From: Austwickia sp.
Lineage (GTDB): Bacteria; Actinomycetota; Actinomycetes; Actinomycetales; Dermatophilaceae
NCBI GenBank assembly: GCA_016711265.1
Contig: JADJTI010000001.1
Coordinates: forward strand, 806,001 to 870,000
Length of the DNA stretch: 64,000 bases
Direction of reading: 5' to 3'
How positions within the stretch are numbered: the stretch's first letter is position 1; each line of letters begins with the position of its first letter. The translations under genes were made by a program, and so were the position numbers. Under the pieces are notes generated by a model that did no database searches, was not told the DNA's origin, and saw only the letters and a list, made by a program, of their open reading frames with translations. Positions 35,895 through 43,901 of this stretch are shown here, piece by piece.

Positions 35895-35927
35895 GGCGGA
35901 TCTAGGGCGGATCTAGGGCGGATCGAG
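35895..35927. repeat. 11-bp tandem repeat x3 in the alaS leader
   Basis: GGCGGATCTAG is repeated at 35895-35905, 35906-35916 and (as GGCGGATCGAG) 35917-35927. It is non-coding and lies just upstream of alaS. Confidence 0.8.
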
Positions 35928-36098
35928 GCCGGTACGACGGCTGAGCGGCCTGCGCAGCGGCCGCGCCGGCGCGGCAGTCACCAGTATGCAACCCGGCGGT
36001 GACAGCGGTGCGCGCTCAGCGACCGCGGGTCACGATTACGTCTCGGAATTCGGCACCTTCAGCCCGGCGCCCTATGTTGGGGCCAGGGGGCCGGTTGC

Positions 36099-36131
36099 GT
36101 TGACCCATGATCGCCCCACGATCGGGTCAAC
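36099..36131. promoter_or_regulatory. 33-bp dyad upstream of the opp operon
   Basis: GTTGACCC (36099-36106) pairs with GGGTCAAC (36124-36131). Inside, GATCG (36109-36113) pairs with CGATC (36119-36123) around CCCCA. It lies 86 bases before the oppA-like start in the 352-base gap between the divergent alaS and opp genes. An operator or a 5' leader hairpin are both possible. No other feature was found in the gap apart from the 11-bp repeats. Confidence 0.45.
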
Positions 36132-36217
36132 GATCGGCAAGCACGTAGGTAAGGCACATGACAGTTCAGTCGCGTCGAACAGGGCCACCGGGCTCGGACG
36201 CCTGTAGGAGGTCACCC

Positions 36218-37867
36218 ATGCGTGGTAAGTCTCGAGCTGCAGTATTCGCCGGCGTGTCGGCGACGGCACTGCTGGCCGCCAGTTGCAGCAGCGGAACCGG
36301 GAACGGTGCCAACACCGCCACCTCTGCCGCCAGCAGCGCCGCCGGCAAGGCGGGCGGATCGATCACGGTCCGCGGCTGCAACCCTGAGCACCCGTTGATC
36401 CCCGCGGACACCAACGAGAGCTGCGGTAGCAACATCCTGGACCTCTCGGTCGCCAAGCTCATCAAGTACAACCCCGAGAACGCCGCGCCGGAGATGGACA
36501 TCGCCGAGTCCATCGAGTCTGCGGACAACCAGACCTTCACCGTCAAGCTGAAGAAGGACTACAAGTTCTCCGACGGCACCCCGGTGCTGGCCAAGAACTT
36601 CGTGGACGCCTGGAACTACTCGGTGGCGAACGCCCTGCAGAACGAGTACTTCTTCGAGCCGATCCAGGGCTACAAGGACACCAAGCCCTCGGCGGACAAG
36701 AAGACCCCGGCCAAGTCCAAGACGATGTCGGGCCTGAAGGTCATCGACGACCACACCTTCGAGATCAAGACCACCGAGAAGGTCTCCAACCTCAAGGTCC
36801 GGCTGGGCTACAACCCGTTCGCCCCGCTACCCGACGCCTTCTTCAAGGACCCCAAAGCCTTCGGTAACAAGCCGATCGGCGCGGGGCCGTACACGGTCAC
36901 CGCCTGGAACAAGAACCAGGACATCAAGCTGACCAAGAACCCGAGCTACTCGGGCAAGTTCGGCGGCAAGGTCGACAACATCACCTTCAAGATCTTCTCC
37001 AGCTCCGACGCGGCGTACAACGAGGTGGTCGCCAACAACCTCGACGCCACCGACGAGATCCCGACCAGCGCCATGATCGGCGACAAGTACAAGACGGATC
37101 TGCCGGGCCGCGCCGGTGAGCGGGAGACCGGCGGCATTCAGACGCTGACCTTCCCGCCGGTCAAGGCCGACCCCAACTACGCCAACCCCAAGCTGCGCCA
37201 GGCGATCTCGATGGCGATCGACCGGGACCTGATCACCAAGCAGATCTTCAACGGCGCCCGCACCCCTGCCGACGGCTGGGTTTCCCCGGTCGTGGACGGC
37301 TACAAGAAGGACCAGTGCGGCCAGTACTGCAAGTACGACCCGGCCAAGGCCAAGCAGCTCTTCACCGAGGCCGGCGGCGTCCCCGGCGGCAAGATCACCA
37401 TCGCCTACAACGCGGACGCCGCGCACAAGGACTGGGTCGAGGCCACCTGCAACACCATCAAGAACGCCCTGGGCGCCGAGTGTGTGGCCACCCCGGTGAC
37501 CGACTTCTCCACGCTGCGGGCAGCCGTCAACGCGCGGACCCAGAAGGGCCCGTTCCGGTCCGGCTGGATCATGGACTACCCCTCGATCGAGAACTTCCTG
37601 ACCCCGCTGTACGCCACCGGCGCGTCGAGCAACGACAGCCTGCACAGCAGCCCGCAGTTTGACGCCAAGATCAAGGAAGCCGCGGCCGCGGACACCTTGG
37701 AGAAGGCGAACGCCTTGTACCAGGAGGCTGAGGTCATGCTGCAGGAGACCATGCCGGCTATCCCGTTGTGGTACTACAAGATCAACTACGGCTGGTCGGA
37801 CAAGGTGGACAACGTCAAGGCCACCGCGCAGAACGAGATCGACTACGCGAATATCACGCTCAAGTAG
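36218..37867 (+). CDS. oligopeptide-binding lipoprotein of an ABC importer (OppA-like)
   Basis: The 549-residue protein is the solute receptor of the downstream transporter. Its signal peptide ends at AASC (Cys 23), so it should be lipid-anchored. Family 5 features include VKLKKDYKFSDGTPVLAKNFVDAW, GAGPYTVTAW, and LRQAISMAIDRDLITKQIF. The ATG at 36218 was chosen because AGGAGGT lies five bases upstream and the signal peptide begins there. Two hairpins after the gene probably let it be made in excess over the permease. The substrate (peptides of unknown length) is inferred from the family only. Confidence 0.94.
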   Translation: MRGKSRAAVFAGVSATALLAASCSSGTGNGANTATSAASSAAGKAGGSITVRGCNPEHPLIPADTNESCGSNILDLSVAKLIKYNPENAAPEMDIAESIESADNQTFTVKLKKDYKFSDGTPVLAKNFVDAWNYSVANALQNEYFFEPIQGYKDTKPSADKKTPAKSKTMSGLKVIDDHTFEIKTTEKVSNLKVRLGYNPFAPLPDAFFKDPKAFGNKPIGAGPYTVTAWNKNQDIKLTKNPSYSGKFGGKVDNITFKIFSSSDAAYNEVVANNLDATDEIPTSAMIGDKYKTDLPGRAGERETGGIQTLTFPPVKADPNYANPKLRQAISMAIDRDLITKQIFNGARTPADGWVSPVVDGYKKDQCGQYCKYDPAKAKQLFTEAGGVPGGKITIAYNADAAHKDWVEATCNTIKNALGAECVATPVTDFSTLRAAVNARTQKGPFRSGWIMDYPSIENFLTPLYATGASSNDSLHSSPQFDAKIKEAAAADTLEKANALYQEAEVMLQETMPAIPLWYYKINYGWSDKVDNVKATAQNEIDYANITLK

Positions 37868-37876
37868 CCTTCGGCC

Positions 37877-37906
37877 GCTCCTGCGCCGCGCGTAGTGCGC
37901 AGGAGC
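37877..37906 (+). terminator. first intercistronic hairpin after the OppA-like gene
   Basis: GCTCCTGCGC (37877-37886) pairs perfectly with GCGCAGGAGC (37897-37906) across a 10-base loop. Confidence 0.75.
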
Positions 37907-37918
37907 GTGCCGGATTCG

Positions 37919-37961
37919 ACGGGTGGTGCCCGGACGCCGTGGGGGTCCGGGCACCACCCGT
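37919..37961 (+). terminator. second intercistronic hairpin, 17-bp perfect stem
   Basis: Bases 37919-37935 and 37945-37961 form a perfect 17-base stem (ACGGGTGGTGCCCGGAC and its complement) with a nine-base loop, followed by TGTC. Together with the previous hairpin it should stop or thin transcription between the binding protein and the permease genes. The rest of the 218-base gap shows only the ribosome-binding site of the next gene. Confidence 0.8.
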
Positions 37962-38085
37962 TGTCAGCTTCCGCCCAACAGGTGCAGGCCGACATCGCCG
38001 AGTCGAGTGTCTGCCGGTCGCACGGGGCGGTAGCGTCTAGTCCCGGTGGCACACGCGGGTGGCTACCGTCACTCCAGGAGGTGTC

Positions 38086-39012
38086 ATGGGCAAGTACGTC
38101 GTGAGGCGTCTGCTCCAGATGATCCCCGTCCTTCTCGGCGCGACCTTCCTCATTTTTGCCCTGGTTTTTTACCTGCCCGGGGACCCGCTTGCGGGGAAAT
38201 GTGGGGAGCGCCCCTGTTCGGAAGCGGTCGCCGCCAGGCTGCGTGCCGAGCACAACCTGGATGATCCCCTGCTGGTGCGGTACGGGAAGTATCTGGGCAA
38301 GCTCGCCCAGGGCGATCTGGGGACGAACTACTACGGCATCCCGGTCGCGGAGGACCTGGGCAAGCGGTACACGGTCACCGGGAAGCTGGCGCTCATGGCG
38401 CTGGCCTTCGAGGGCCTGATCGGGATCGCCGCGGGGGTGGTCGCGGGCATCCGCAAGGGCAGATTCATCGATTCGCTGGTACTGGTCAGCTCGCTGATGC
38501 TGATCTCCATCCCCGTGATGGTGGTGGGCTCGGTGCTGCAGATCGTGTTCGGCATGCGGCTGGGCTGGTTCCCGATCACGGTGTCCTCGCAGGCGACCTT
38601 CTACGAGCTATTGATGCCGGCGTTCGTGCTCGGTGCCACCTCGATCGCCTACATCGCCCGGCTCACCCGCAACTCCCTCGTCGACAACCTGCGCGCCGAC
38701 TACGTGCGCACCGCCATCGCCAAGGGGCTGTCCCGACGGCGAGCGGTCGGCGTACACGCCCTGCGCAACTCGATGATCCCCGTGGTCACCTTCATGGGGT
38801 ACGACCTGGGGGCGCTGATGGGCGGAGCGATCATCACCGAACGCATCTTCAACATCCAGGGGGTGGGTGGCTACATCTTCACCAGCATCCGCTCCCGTGA
38901 CGGGATCGCCGTGGTCGGGACCGTGACCGCGCTGATCCTGGTGTATCTGCTGATGAACCTCCTCGTGGACCTCTTGTACGGCGTCCTGGACCCAAGGATC
39001 AGCCATGACTGA
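38086..39012 (+). CDS. peptide ABC transporter permease (OppB-like)
   Basis: The 308-residue membrane protein has six predicted helices and the OppB/DppB layout. An N-terminal helix (MIPVLLGATFLIFALVFYLPGDP) is followed by a periplasmic loop, and the EAA loop near the C-terminus reads DYVRTAIAKGLSRRRAVGVH. The short CGERPC segment in the first loop is seen in actinobacterial OppB proteins. The ATG at 38086 has AGGAGGT three bases upstream. Confidence 0.95.
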   Translation: MGKYVVRRLLQMIPVLLGATFLIFALVFYLPGDPLAGKCGERPCSEAVAARLRAEHNLDDPLLVRYGKYLGKLAQGDLGTNYYGIPVAEDLGKRYTVTGKLALMALAFEGLIGIAAGVVAGIRKGRFIDSLVLVSSLMLISIPVMVVGSVLQIVFGMRLGWFPITVSSQATFYELLMPAFVLGATSIAYIARLTRNSLVDNLRADYVRTAIAKGLSRRRAVGVHALRNSMIPVVTFMGYDLGALMGGAIITERIFNIQGVGGYIFTSIRSRDGIAVVGTVTALILVYLLMNLLVDLLYGVLDPRISHD

Positions 39013-39940
39013 CGCGACCAGAGAGCAGCTCAGCGAGGACCAGGCGCTCACGGCCATCCCGGAAGCGGGGCCGCAGGAGAGCCGGTCGCTGGCCTCGGAC
39101 GCCTGGCGGGCGCTGCGCAAGAACCCGCTGTTCTGGGTGTCCATCGCGCTCATCACGGTCTTCGTGCTGATGGCCGTCGTACCGCAGCTGTTCACCAGCA
39201 AGGACCCGACGTTCGCCGACCTGCGCAACTCTCGGCAGACCCCGAGCTCGCAGCACTGGTTCGGGACCGACGTCCAGGGGTATGACCTGTACGCCCGGTG
39301 CATCTACGGAGCCCGGGCCTCGATCATGGTCGGCATCCTGGCCTCGCTGTTCACGCTGATCACGGGGACCGCGCTGGGCATCTTCTCCGGATACCTCGGC
39401 GGCTGGGCAGACAGCCTGATCAGCCGGTTCGCCGACATCTTCTTCGCCATCCCGTTGCTGCTCGGTGGCATCGTGGTGCTCTCGGCGTTCCCCAGCGACG
39501 GCGCGTCCTACCTCACCGTGGTCCTTCGCGTGGTGCTGGTCATGGTCCTGTTCGGCTGGCCGGGCATCGCCCGTCTGATGCGCTCGAGTGTGCTCCAGGT
39601 CAAACCGCAGGATTACGTGCAGGCCGCGCGCGCCTTGGGCGCCAGCCCCTGGCGGGTGGTGCGCTCGCACATCCTGCCGAATGCCATCAGCCCCGTGATC
39701 GTGGTCTCCACCATCAACCTGGGTGCCTTCATCACGGTGGAGGCCGCGCTGTCGTTCCTGGGCATCGGGCTGACCCCGCCGACGATCTCCTGGGGCGTCA
39801 TGATCAACGACGCCCTGGTCACGCTGCGGACCAGCCAGCACATCCTGCTGTTCCCGAGCCTGTTCCTGTGTCTGACGGTGCTGGGGTTCATCATGCTCGG
39901 CGACGCGGTGCGCGACGCCTTCGACCCCAAGAGCAGATGA
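39005..39940 (+). CDS. peptide ABC transporter permease (OppC-like)
   Basis: The 311-residue protein has a polar N-terminus, a first helix at about 40-62, and the OppC/DppC N-terminal domain. The core helices follow, with the EAA loop DYVQAARALGASPWRVVRSHILPN and the C-terminal FLGIGLTPPTISWG. It overlaps the OppB-like gene by eight bases. Confidence 0.95.
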   Translation: MTDATREQLSEDQALTAIPEAGPQESRSLASDAWRALRKNPLFWVSIALITVFVLMAVVPQLFTSKDPTFADLRNSRQTPSSQHWFGTDVQGYDLYARCIYGARASIMVGILASLFTLITGTALGIFSGYLGGWADSLISRFADIFFAIPLLLGGIVVLSAFPSDGASYLTVVLRVVLVMVLFGWPGIARLMRSSVLQVKPQDYVQAARALGASPWRVVRSHILPNAISPVIVVSTINLGAFITVEAALSFLGIGLTPPTISWGVMINDALVTLRTSQHILLFPSLFLCLTVLGFIMLGDAVRDAFDPKSR

Positions 39941-39947
39941 GGCTGCC

Positions 39948-40952
39948 ATGACCTCGCCGTACCGACCGATCGACGGCCGCCTCCTGGAGGTGGAGGACCT
40001 GCACGTCGAGTTCCACACCGCCGACGGGATCGCCAAGGCCATCAACGGCGTCAGCTTCAGCCTCGACGAGGGCGAGACCCTGGCCATCCTCGGTGAGTCC
40101 GGATCCGGCAAGTCGGTCACCGCACAGGCCATCATGGGCATCCTCGACATGCCCCCGGCCGCGATCCCGCAGGGCCGCATCCTCTACTGTGGCGCCGACC
40201 TCCTGACCATGCCAGAGGACGAGCGGCGTAAGACCCGTGGGCCGCAGATATCGATGATCTTCCAGGACGCGCTGTCCTCGCTGAACCCGGTTTTCCCGGT
40301 GGGCTGGCAGATCGCCGAGATGTTCCGCCAGCACCGCGGGATGAACAAGGCGGACTCCTACGCCCAGGCGGTCCGGCTGATGGAGAGGGTGGCGATCCCG
40401 GGCGCGAAGCAACGGGTCAAGGCCTATCCGCACCAGTTCTCTGGAGGCATGCGTCAGCGCATCATGATCGCGATGGCGATCAGCCTCGACCCGGCCGTCC
40501 TGATCGCCGATGAGCCGACCACCGCGCTGGACGTCACCGTGCAGGCGCAGATCATGCAGTTGCTGGCCGATCTGCAGGACGAGCGCAAGATGGGGCTCAT
40601 CCTGATCACCCACGACCTGGGCGTGGTCGCCGACGTCGCCGACCGGATCGCAGTGATGTACGCCGGCCGGATCGTCGAGACCGCGGATGTGTACGAGATC
40701 TACCGGCAGCCGGCGCACGCCTACACCCGGGGCCTGCTGGAGTCGATCCCCCGGCTGGACCAGAAGGGTCAAACGCTGCGGGCGATCGGCGGGCTGCCGC
40801 CCAACCTGATGCGCATCCCACCGGGGTGCGCGTTCAACCCGCGGTGCCGATTCGCGCAGGAGATCTGCCGGCGGGAACGTCCAGAGCTGGTCGAGGTCCG
40901 GCCCGGTCGCTTTGCCGCCTGCCACTTCGTTGAGGAGGTGCTCCATGCCTGA
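39948..40952 (+). CDS. peptide ABC transporter ATP-binding protein (OppD-like)
   Basis: The 334-residue ATPase has Walker A GESGSGKSVTAQ, Q-loop MIFQDALSSLNP, signature QFSGGMRQRIMIA, Walker B VLIADEPTTALD, and H-loop ITHDLGVVAD. The C-terminal oligopeptide/dipeptide domain has conserved cysteines (PPGCAFNPRCRFAQEICR...ACHF) that bind an iron-sulfur cluster in some relatives. Confidence 0.96.
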   Translation: MTSPYRPIDGRLLEVEDLHVEFHTADGIAKAINGVSFSLDEGETLAILGESGSGKSVTAQAIMGILDMPPAAIPQGRILYCGADLLTMPEDERRKTRGPQISMIFQDALSSLNPVFPVGWQIAEMFRQHRGMNKADSYAQAVRLMERVAIPGAKQRVKAYPHQFSGGMRQRIMIAMAISLDPAVLIADEPTTALDVTVQAQIMQLLADLQDERKMGLILITHDLGVVADVADRIAVMYAGRIVETADVYEIYRQPAHAYTRGLLESIPRLDQKGQTLRAIGGLPPNLMRIPPGCAFNPRCRFAQEICRRERPELVEVRPGRFAACHFVEEVLHA

Positions 40953-42042
40953 GTCGGGCTCAGCGCAGACGCTCACCGCGGACGCTCCCAAGGGACACGG
41001 GGGCGGGGAGCCCATTCTGGTGGCGAAAGACCTGGTCAAGCATTACCCCATTAAGGGGGGCGTGCTACGGCGTACGGTCGGGCATGTCAAGGCCGTCGAC
41101 GGCGTCAGTTTCACCCTGCACCGCGGGGAGACCCTGGGGGTGGTCGGTGAGTCCGGGTGTGGGAAGTCGACCCTCGGCCGGCTGCTGATGCGCCTGGAGG
41201 AGCCCACCTCCGGTCAAGTCACCTTCGATGGAATCGACATGTACGCCCAGCGGGGCAGCGCCATGCGCCGGTTGCGCCGGGACATCCAGATCGTCTTCCA
41301 GGACCCGTACACCTCGCTCAACCCCCGGATGACCGTCGGCGCCATCGTGGGCGAGCCCTTCGAGATTCACGCCGACGTGGTGCCCAAGGGCGGTCGCCGC
41401 AAGGCGGTGCAGGACCTGCTGGACCTGGTCGGACTCAACCCCGAGCACATCAATCGATACCCGCACCAGTTCTCCGGTGGCCAGCGCCAGCGCATCGGGA
41501 TCGCCCGCGGGATCGCCCTGAACCCGAAGGTGCTGATCTGCGACGAACCGGTGTCCGCTCTGGATGTGTCCGTGCAGGCGCAGGTGGTCAACCTGATGGG
41601 CAAGCTGCAGCGCGAACTGGGCCTGTCCTACGTGTTCATCGCCCACGACCTGTCGGTGGTCCGGCACATCTCCGACCGGGTGGCCGTGATGTACCTGGGC
41701 AAGATGGTCGAGCTCGGCACCGAGGACCAGATCTACGGGCACCCGACGCACCCGTACACGCAGGCGCTGCTGTCCGCCGTACCGGTGCCTGACCCGACCT
41801 TGCGCGGGCACCGCAACCAGATCGTGTTGACCGGCGATGTTCCCTCGCCCGCGAATCCGCCATCGGGCTGCCGGTTCCACACCCGGTGCTGGAAGGCCCA
41901 AGAGGTCTGCAGCACCGACGACCCGGCTCTGGTCGACCGCCCGGACGGAGCGAGTGCACACCAATCGGCCTGCCATTTCGCCGAAGTGGCCAAGGTGGTG
42001 GACACGGTCGACGTATCACAGCGGCCGGAGCCCACCGGCTAG
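40945..42042 (+). CDS. peptide ABC transporter ATP-binding protein (OppF-like)
   Basis: The 365-residue second ATPase has Walker A GESGCGKSTLGRLL, signature QFSGGQRQRIGIA, Walker B VLICDEPVSALD, and H-loop IAHDLSVVRH. A C-terminal Cys segment (SGCRFHTRCWKAQEVC...ACHF) resembles that of the OppD-like protein. The ATG at 40945 follows GAGGAGGT and overlaps the previous gene by eight bases. It is the last gene of the operon. Confidence 0.96.
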   Translation: MPESGSAQTLTADAPKGHGGGEPILVAKDLVKHYPIKGGVLRRTVGHVKAVDGVSFTLHRGETLGVVGESGCGKSTLGRLLMRLEEPTSGQVTFDGIDMYAQRGSAMRRLRRDIQIVFQDPYTSLNPRMTVGAIVGEPFEIHADVVPKGGRRKAVQDLLDLVGLNPEHINRYPHQFSGGQRQRIGIARGIALNPKVLICDEPVSALDVSVQAQVVNLMGKLQRELGLSYVFIAHDLSVVRHISDRVAVMYLGKMVELGTEDQIYGHPTHPYTQALLSAVPVPDPTLRGHRNQIVLTGDVPSPANPPSGCRFHTRCWKAQEVCSTDDPALVDRPDGASAHQSACHFAEVAKVVDTVDVSQRPEPTG

Positions 42043-42047
42043 GCGGG

Positions 42048-42380
42048 ACTCACCGACACGGCTACCGGGGCCCCTCCGGCGTTCACGTCTACGTGCTGGC
42101 CACGGTTGGCCACGACGCCGACGGTCCGGCACGCCGTCGGGCAGGCTGGTGAGTCGGGCGTGCTGGGCGAATCGCTCGACCCGGACCCACCTCTGCCCTC
42201 CGAACCCACGAAGCTTCGTGGGTCCAGCAACGGGAGGTGGGTCCGGCAGCGGGAGGTGGGTCCGGCCGCAACCCATCAGGGCGACATCGCAGCCCTGGCA
42301 CTGGACCCCGGGCTAGCGGCAACTCACCGACACGGCTACCGGGTACCGGGCACTCGCCGGGCACTCGCCGGGCACTCGCT
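42048..42380. repeat. intergenic repeat cluster between oppF-like gene and rarA
   Basis: This gap holds no gene. A 22-base direct repeat occurs at 42048-42069 and 42322-42343 (ACTCACCGACACGGCTACCG core). A 16-base unit GGGAGGTGGGTCCGGC occurs twice near 42232-42264. An 11-base unit GGGCACTCGCC occurs three times at 42348-42380, reaching the rarA stop codon. A nested hairpin sits in the middle. Confidence 0.75.
42181..42246. terminator. nested hairpin between convergent oppF-like gene and rarA
   Basis: CCGGACCCACCTC (42181-42193) pairs perfectly with GAGGTGGGTCCGG (42234-42246). Between them lies a perfect 20-base palindrome, 42204-42223, centred on AAGCTT. The position between convergent genes fits a two-way terminator. 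Confidence 0.65.
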
Positions 42381-43830
42381 ACCGGCGACCCAGGCGTTCC
42401 CGCAGCCACCGCCAGCGAGGGGCCAACCGGTCTTCGAAACCGCGATCGCTCGGGTGGTAGTAGTCGGCGGTTGAGGCCAGGTCGTCCGGCAGGTACTGCT
42501 GCTGGGCCACGGCGTCCGGCTCGTCGTGGGCGTAGCGGTACCCCTTCCCGTGACCGAGCCGGGTGGCCCCGGCGTACCCGCTCCCCCGCAGGTGCACCGG
42601 TACGGCGCCCCCCTTGCCGGCACGTACGTCGTCGAGCGCCGCGCCGATGGCCAGGTACGACGCGTTGGACTTGGGCGCCAACGTCACGTGCACGACCGCC
42701 TGGGCCAGGATGATCCGGGCTTCGGGCATCCCGATCTGGGCGACCGCGTGCATCGCCGCGACCGCGGTCTGCAGCGCCGTCGGATCGGCCATGCCCACGT
42801 CCTCGCTGGCGCAGATCACGATGCGGCGCGCGATGAACCGCGGGTCCTCCCCCGCCTCCAACATCCGGGCCAGGTAATGCAGCGCCGCATCGACGTCGGA
42901 GCCACGCATCGACTTGATCAGCGCGCTCGCGACGTCATAGTGCTGGTCGCCGGTGCGGTCATAGCGCACCGCGGCGTGTTCGACGGCCTGTTCCAGTTGG
43001 TCCAGGGTGATCACGCGGCCCTGCCCCGGTGCTCCCGCGGGGTCCGCGGGGTCCGCGGCGTCTGCGGGGTCCGCGGCGTCTGCGGGGTCCACGGCGTCCA
43101 CCGCGACGCCGGCGGCGGCCTCCAGGTAGGTCAGCGCGCGCCGGGCGTCTCCGCCCGCCAGCCGGATCAGGTGGTCCCGGGCCTGCGGTTGGAGCGCGAA
43201 CGCCCCACTCAACCCGCGGTCCTCGACCAGCGCGGCCTCGATCACCTCCCCGATCTCGTCGTCGTCGAGGGACTCCAGTCGCACCAGGACCGACCGGGAC
43301 AGCAGCGGGGCGATGACGGAGAACGACGGATTCTCGGTGGTCGCCGCGACCAGAATGATGGTCCGGTTTTCGACCGCTGGGAGCAGCGCGTCCTGTTGGG
43401 CCTTGGTGAACCGGTGGATCTCATCGAGGAAGAGAACGGTGTCGCGGCGGTATAGGCCCAGGTCTGCGACCGCACCCTCGATGACCGTGCGGACGTCCTT
43501 GACCCCCGCGGTGACCGCGGACAGTTCGACGAACCGGCGCCCGCCCGCGGCGGCCACCAGGTGCGCCAGCGTGGTCTTGCCCGTGCCGGGGGGTCCCCAC
43601 AGGATCGCGGACTGCGGACCGATTGCCGGCCCCCCGGCCGCCGGCCCGGCACCGGAGGGACCCTCGATCAGCCGCCGCAGCGGACTGCCGGGGCGCAGCG
43701 CCGCTGACTGGCCGTGCACCTGCGCCAGCGACTGGGGGCGCATCCGGACCGCCAAGGGTGCATCCGAGGGTCCACCGGCCGGCCGCGGCGGGAGGTCGGC
43801 GGCCGCCTCCGGATCGAAGAGGTCGCTCAC
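42379..43830 (-). CDS. rarA: replication-associated AAA ATPase RarA/MgsA
   Basis: RarA acts at stalled replication forks. The 483-residue protein shows Walker A WGPPGTGKTTLAHL, Walker B VLFLDEIHRF, sensor 1 AATTENPSF, and the C-terminal tetramerisation region (SDVDAALHYLARMLEAGEDP, then APKSNASYLAIGAA). A low-complexity insert of Asp-Pro-Ala-Asp-Ala-Ala repeats (about residues 243-268) lies between the AAA module and the C-terminal domain and is encoded by a 9-bp repeat. Confidence 0.96.
   Translation of the reverse strand: MSDLFDPEAAADLPPRPAGGPSDAPLAVRMRPQSLAQVHGQSAALRPGSPLRRLIEGPSGAGPAAGGPAIGPQSAILWGPPGTGKTTLAHLVAAAGGRRFVELSAVTAGVKDVRTVIEGAVADLGLYRRDTVLFLDEIHRFTKAQQDALLPAVENRTIILVAATTENPSFSVIAPLLSRSVLVRLESLDDDEIGEVIEAALVEDRGLSGAFALQPQARDHLIRLAGGDARRALTYLEAAAGVAVDAVDPADAADPADAADPADPAGAPGQGRVITLDQLEQAVEHAAVRYDRTGDQHYDVASALIKSMRGSDVDAALHYLARMLEAGEDPRFIARRIVICASEDVGMADPTALQTAVAAMHAVAQIGMPEARIILAQAVVHVTLAPKSNASYLAIGAALDDVRAGKGGAVPVHLRGSGYAGATRLGHGKGYRYAHDEPDAVAQQQYLPDDLASTADYYHPSDRGFEDRLAPRWRWLRERLGRR
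43037..43099. repeat. 9-bp tandem repeat x7 inside rarA
   Basis: Units GCGGGGTCC and GCGGCGTCT alternate over 43037-43099. They encode a Asp-Pro-Ala / Asp-Ala-Ala repeat. The period keeps frame. Confidence 0.85.
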
Positions 43831-43901
43831 CCGTGCAGGCTATCGACCCGAGCGTCGCACCGAGGCCTCCGATCCGGCCGGCCGCAGCGTCGGCGGCGAA
43901 C

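Noticed and set aside
35866..36217. T-box riboswitch before alaS
   Set aside because: No specifier loop or T-box sequence (TGGNACCGCG-like) was found; only 11-bp repeats and a dyad belonging to the other side.
43037..43099. CRISPR-like array in rarA or other repeat regions
   Set aside because: Units are 6-20 bp, directly adjacent, without spacers, and no cas gene is present.
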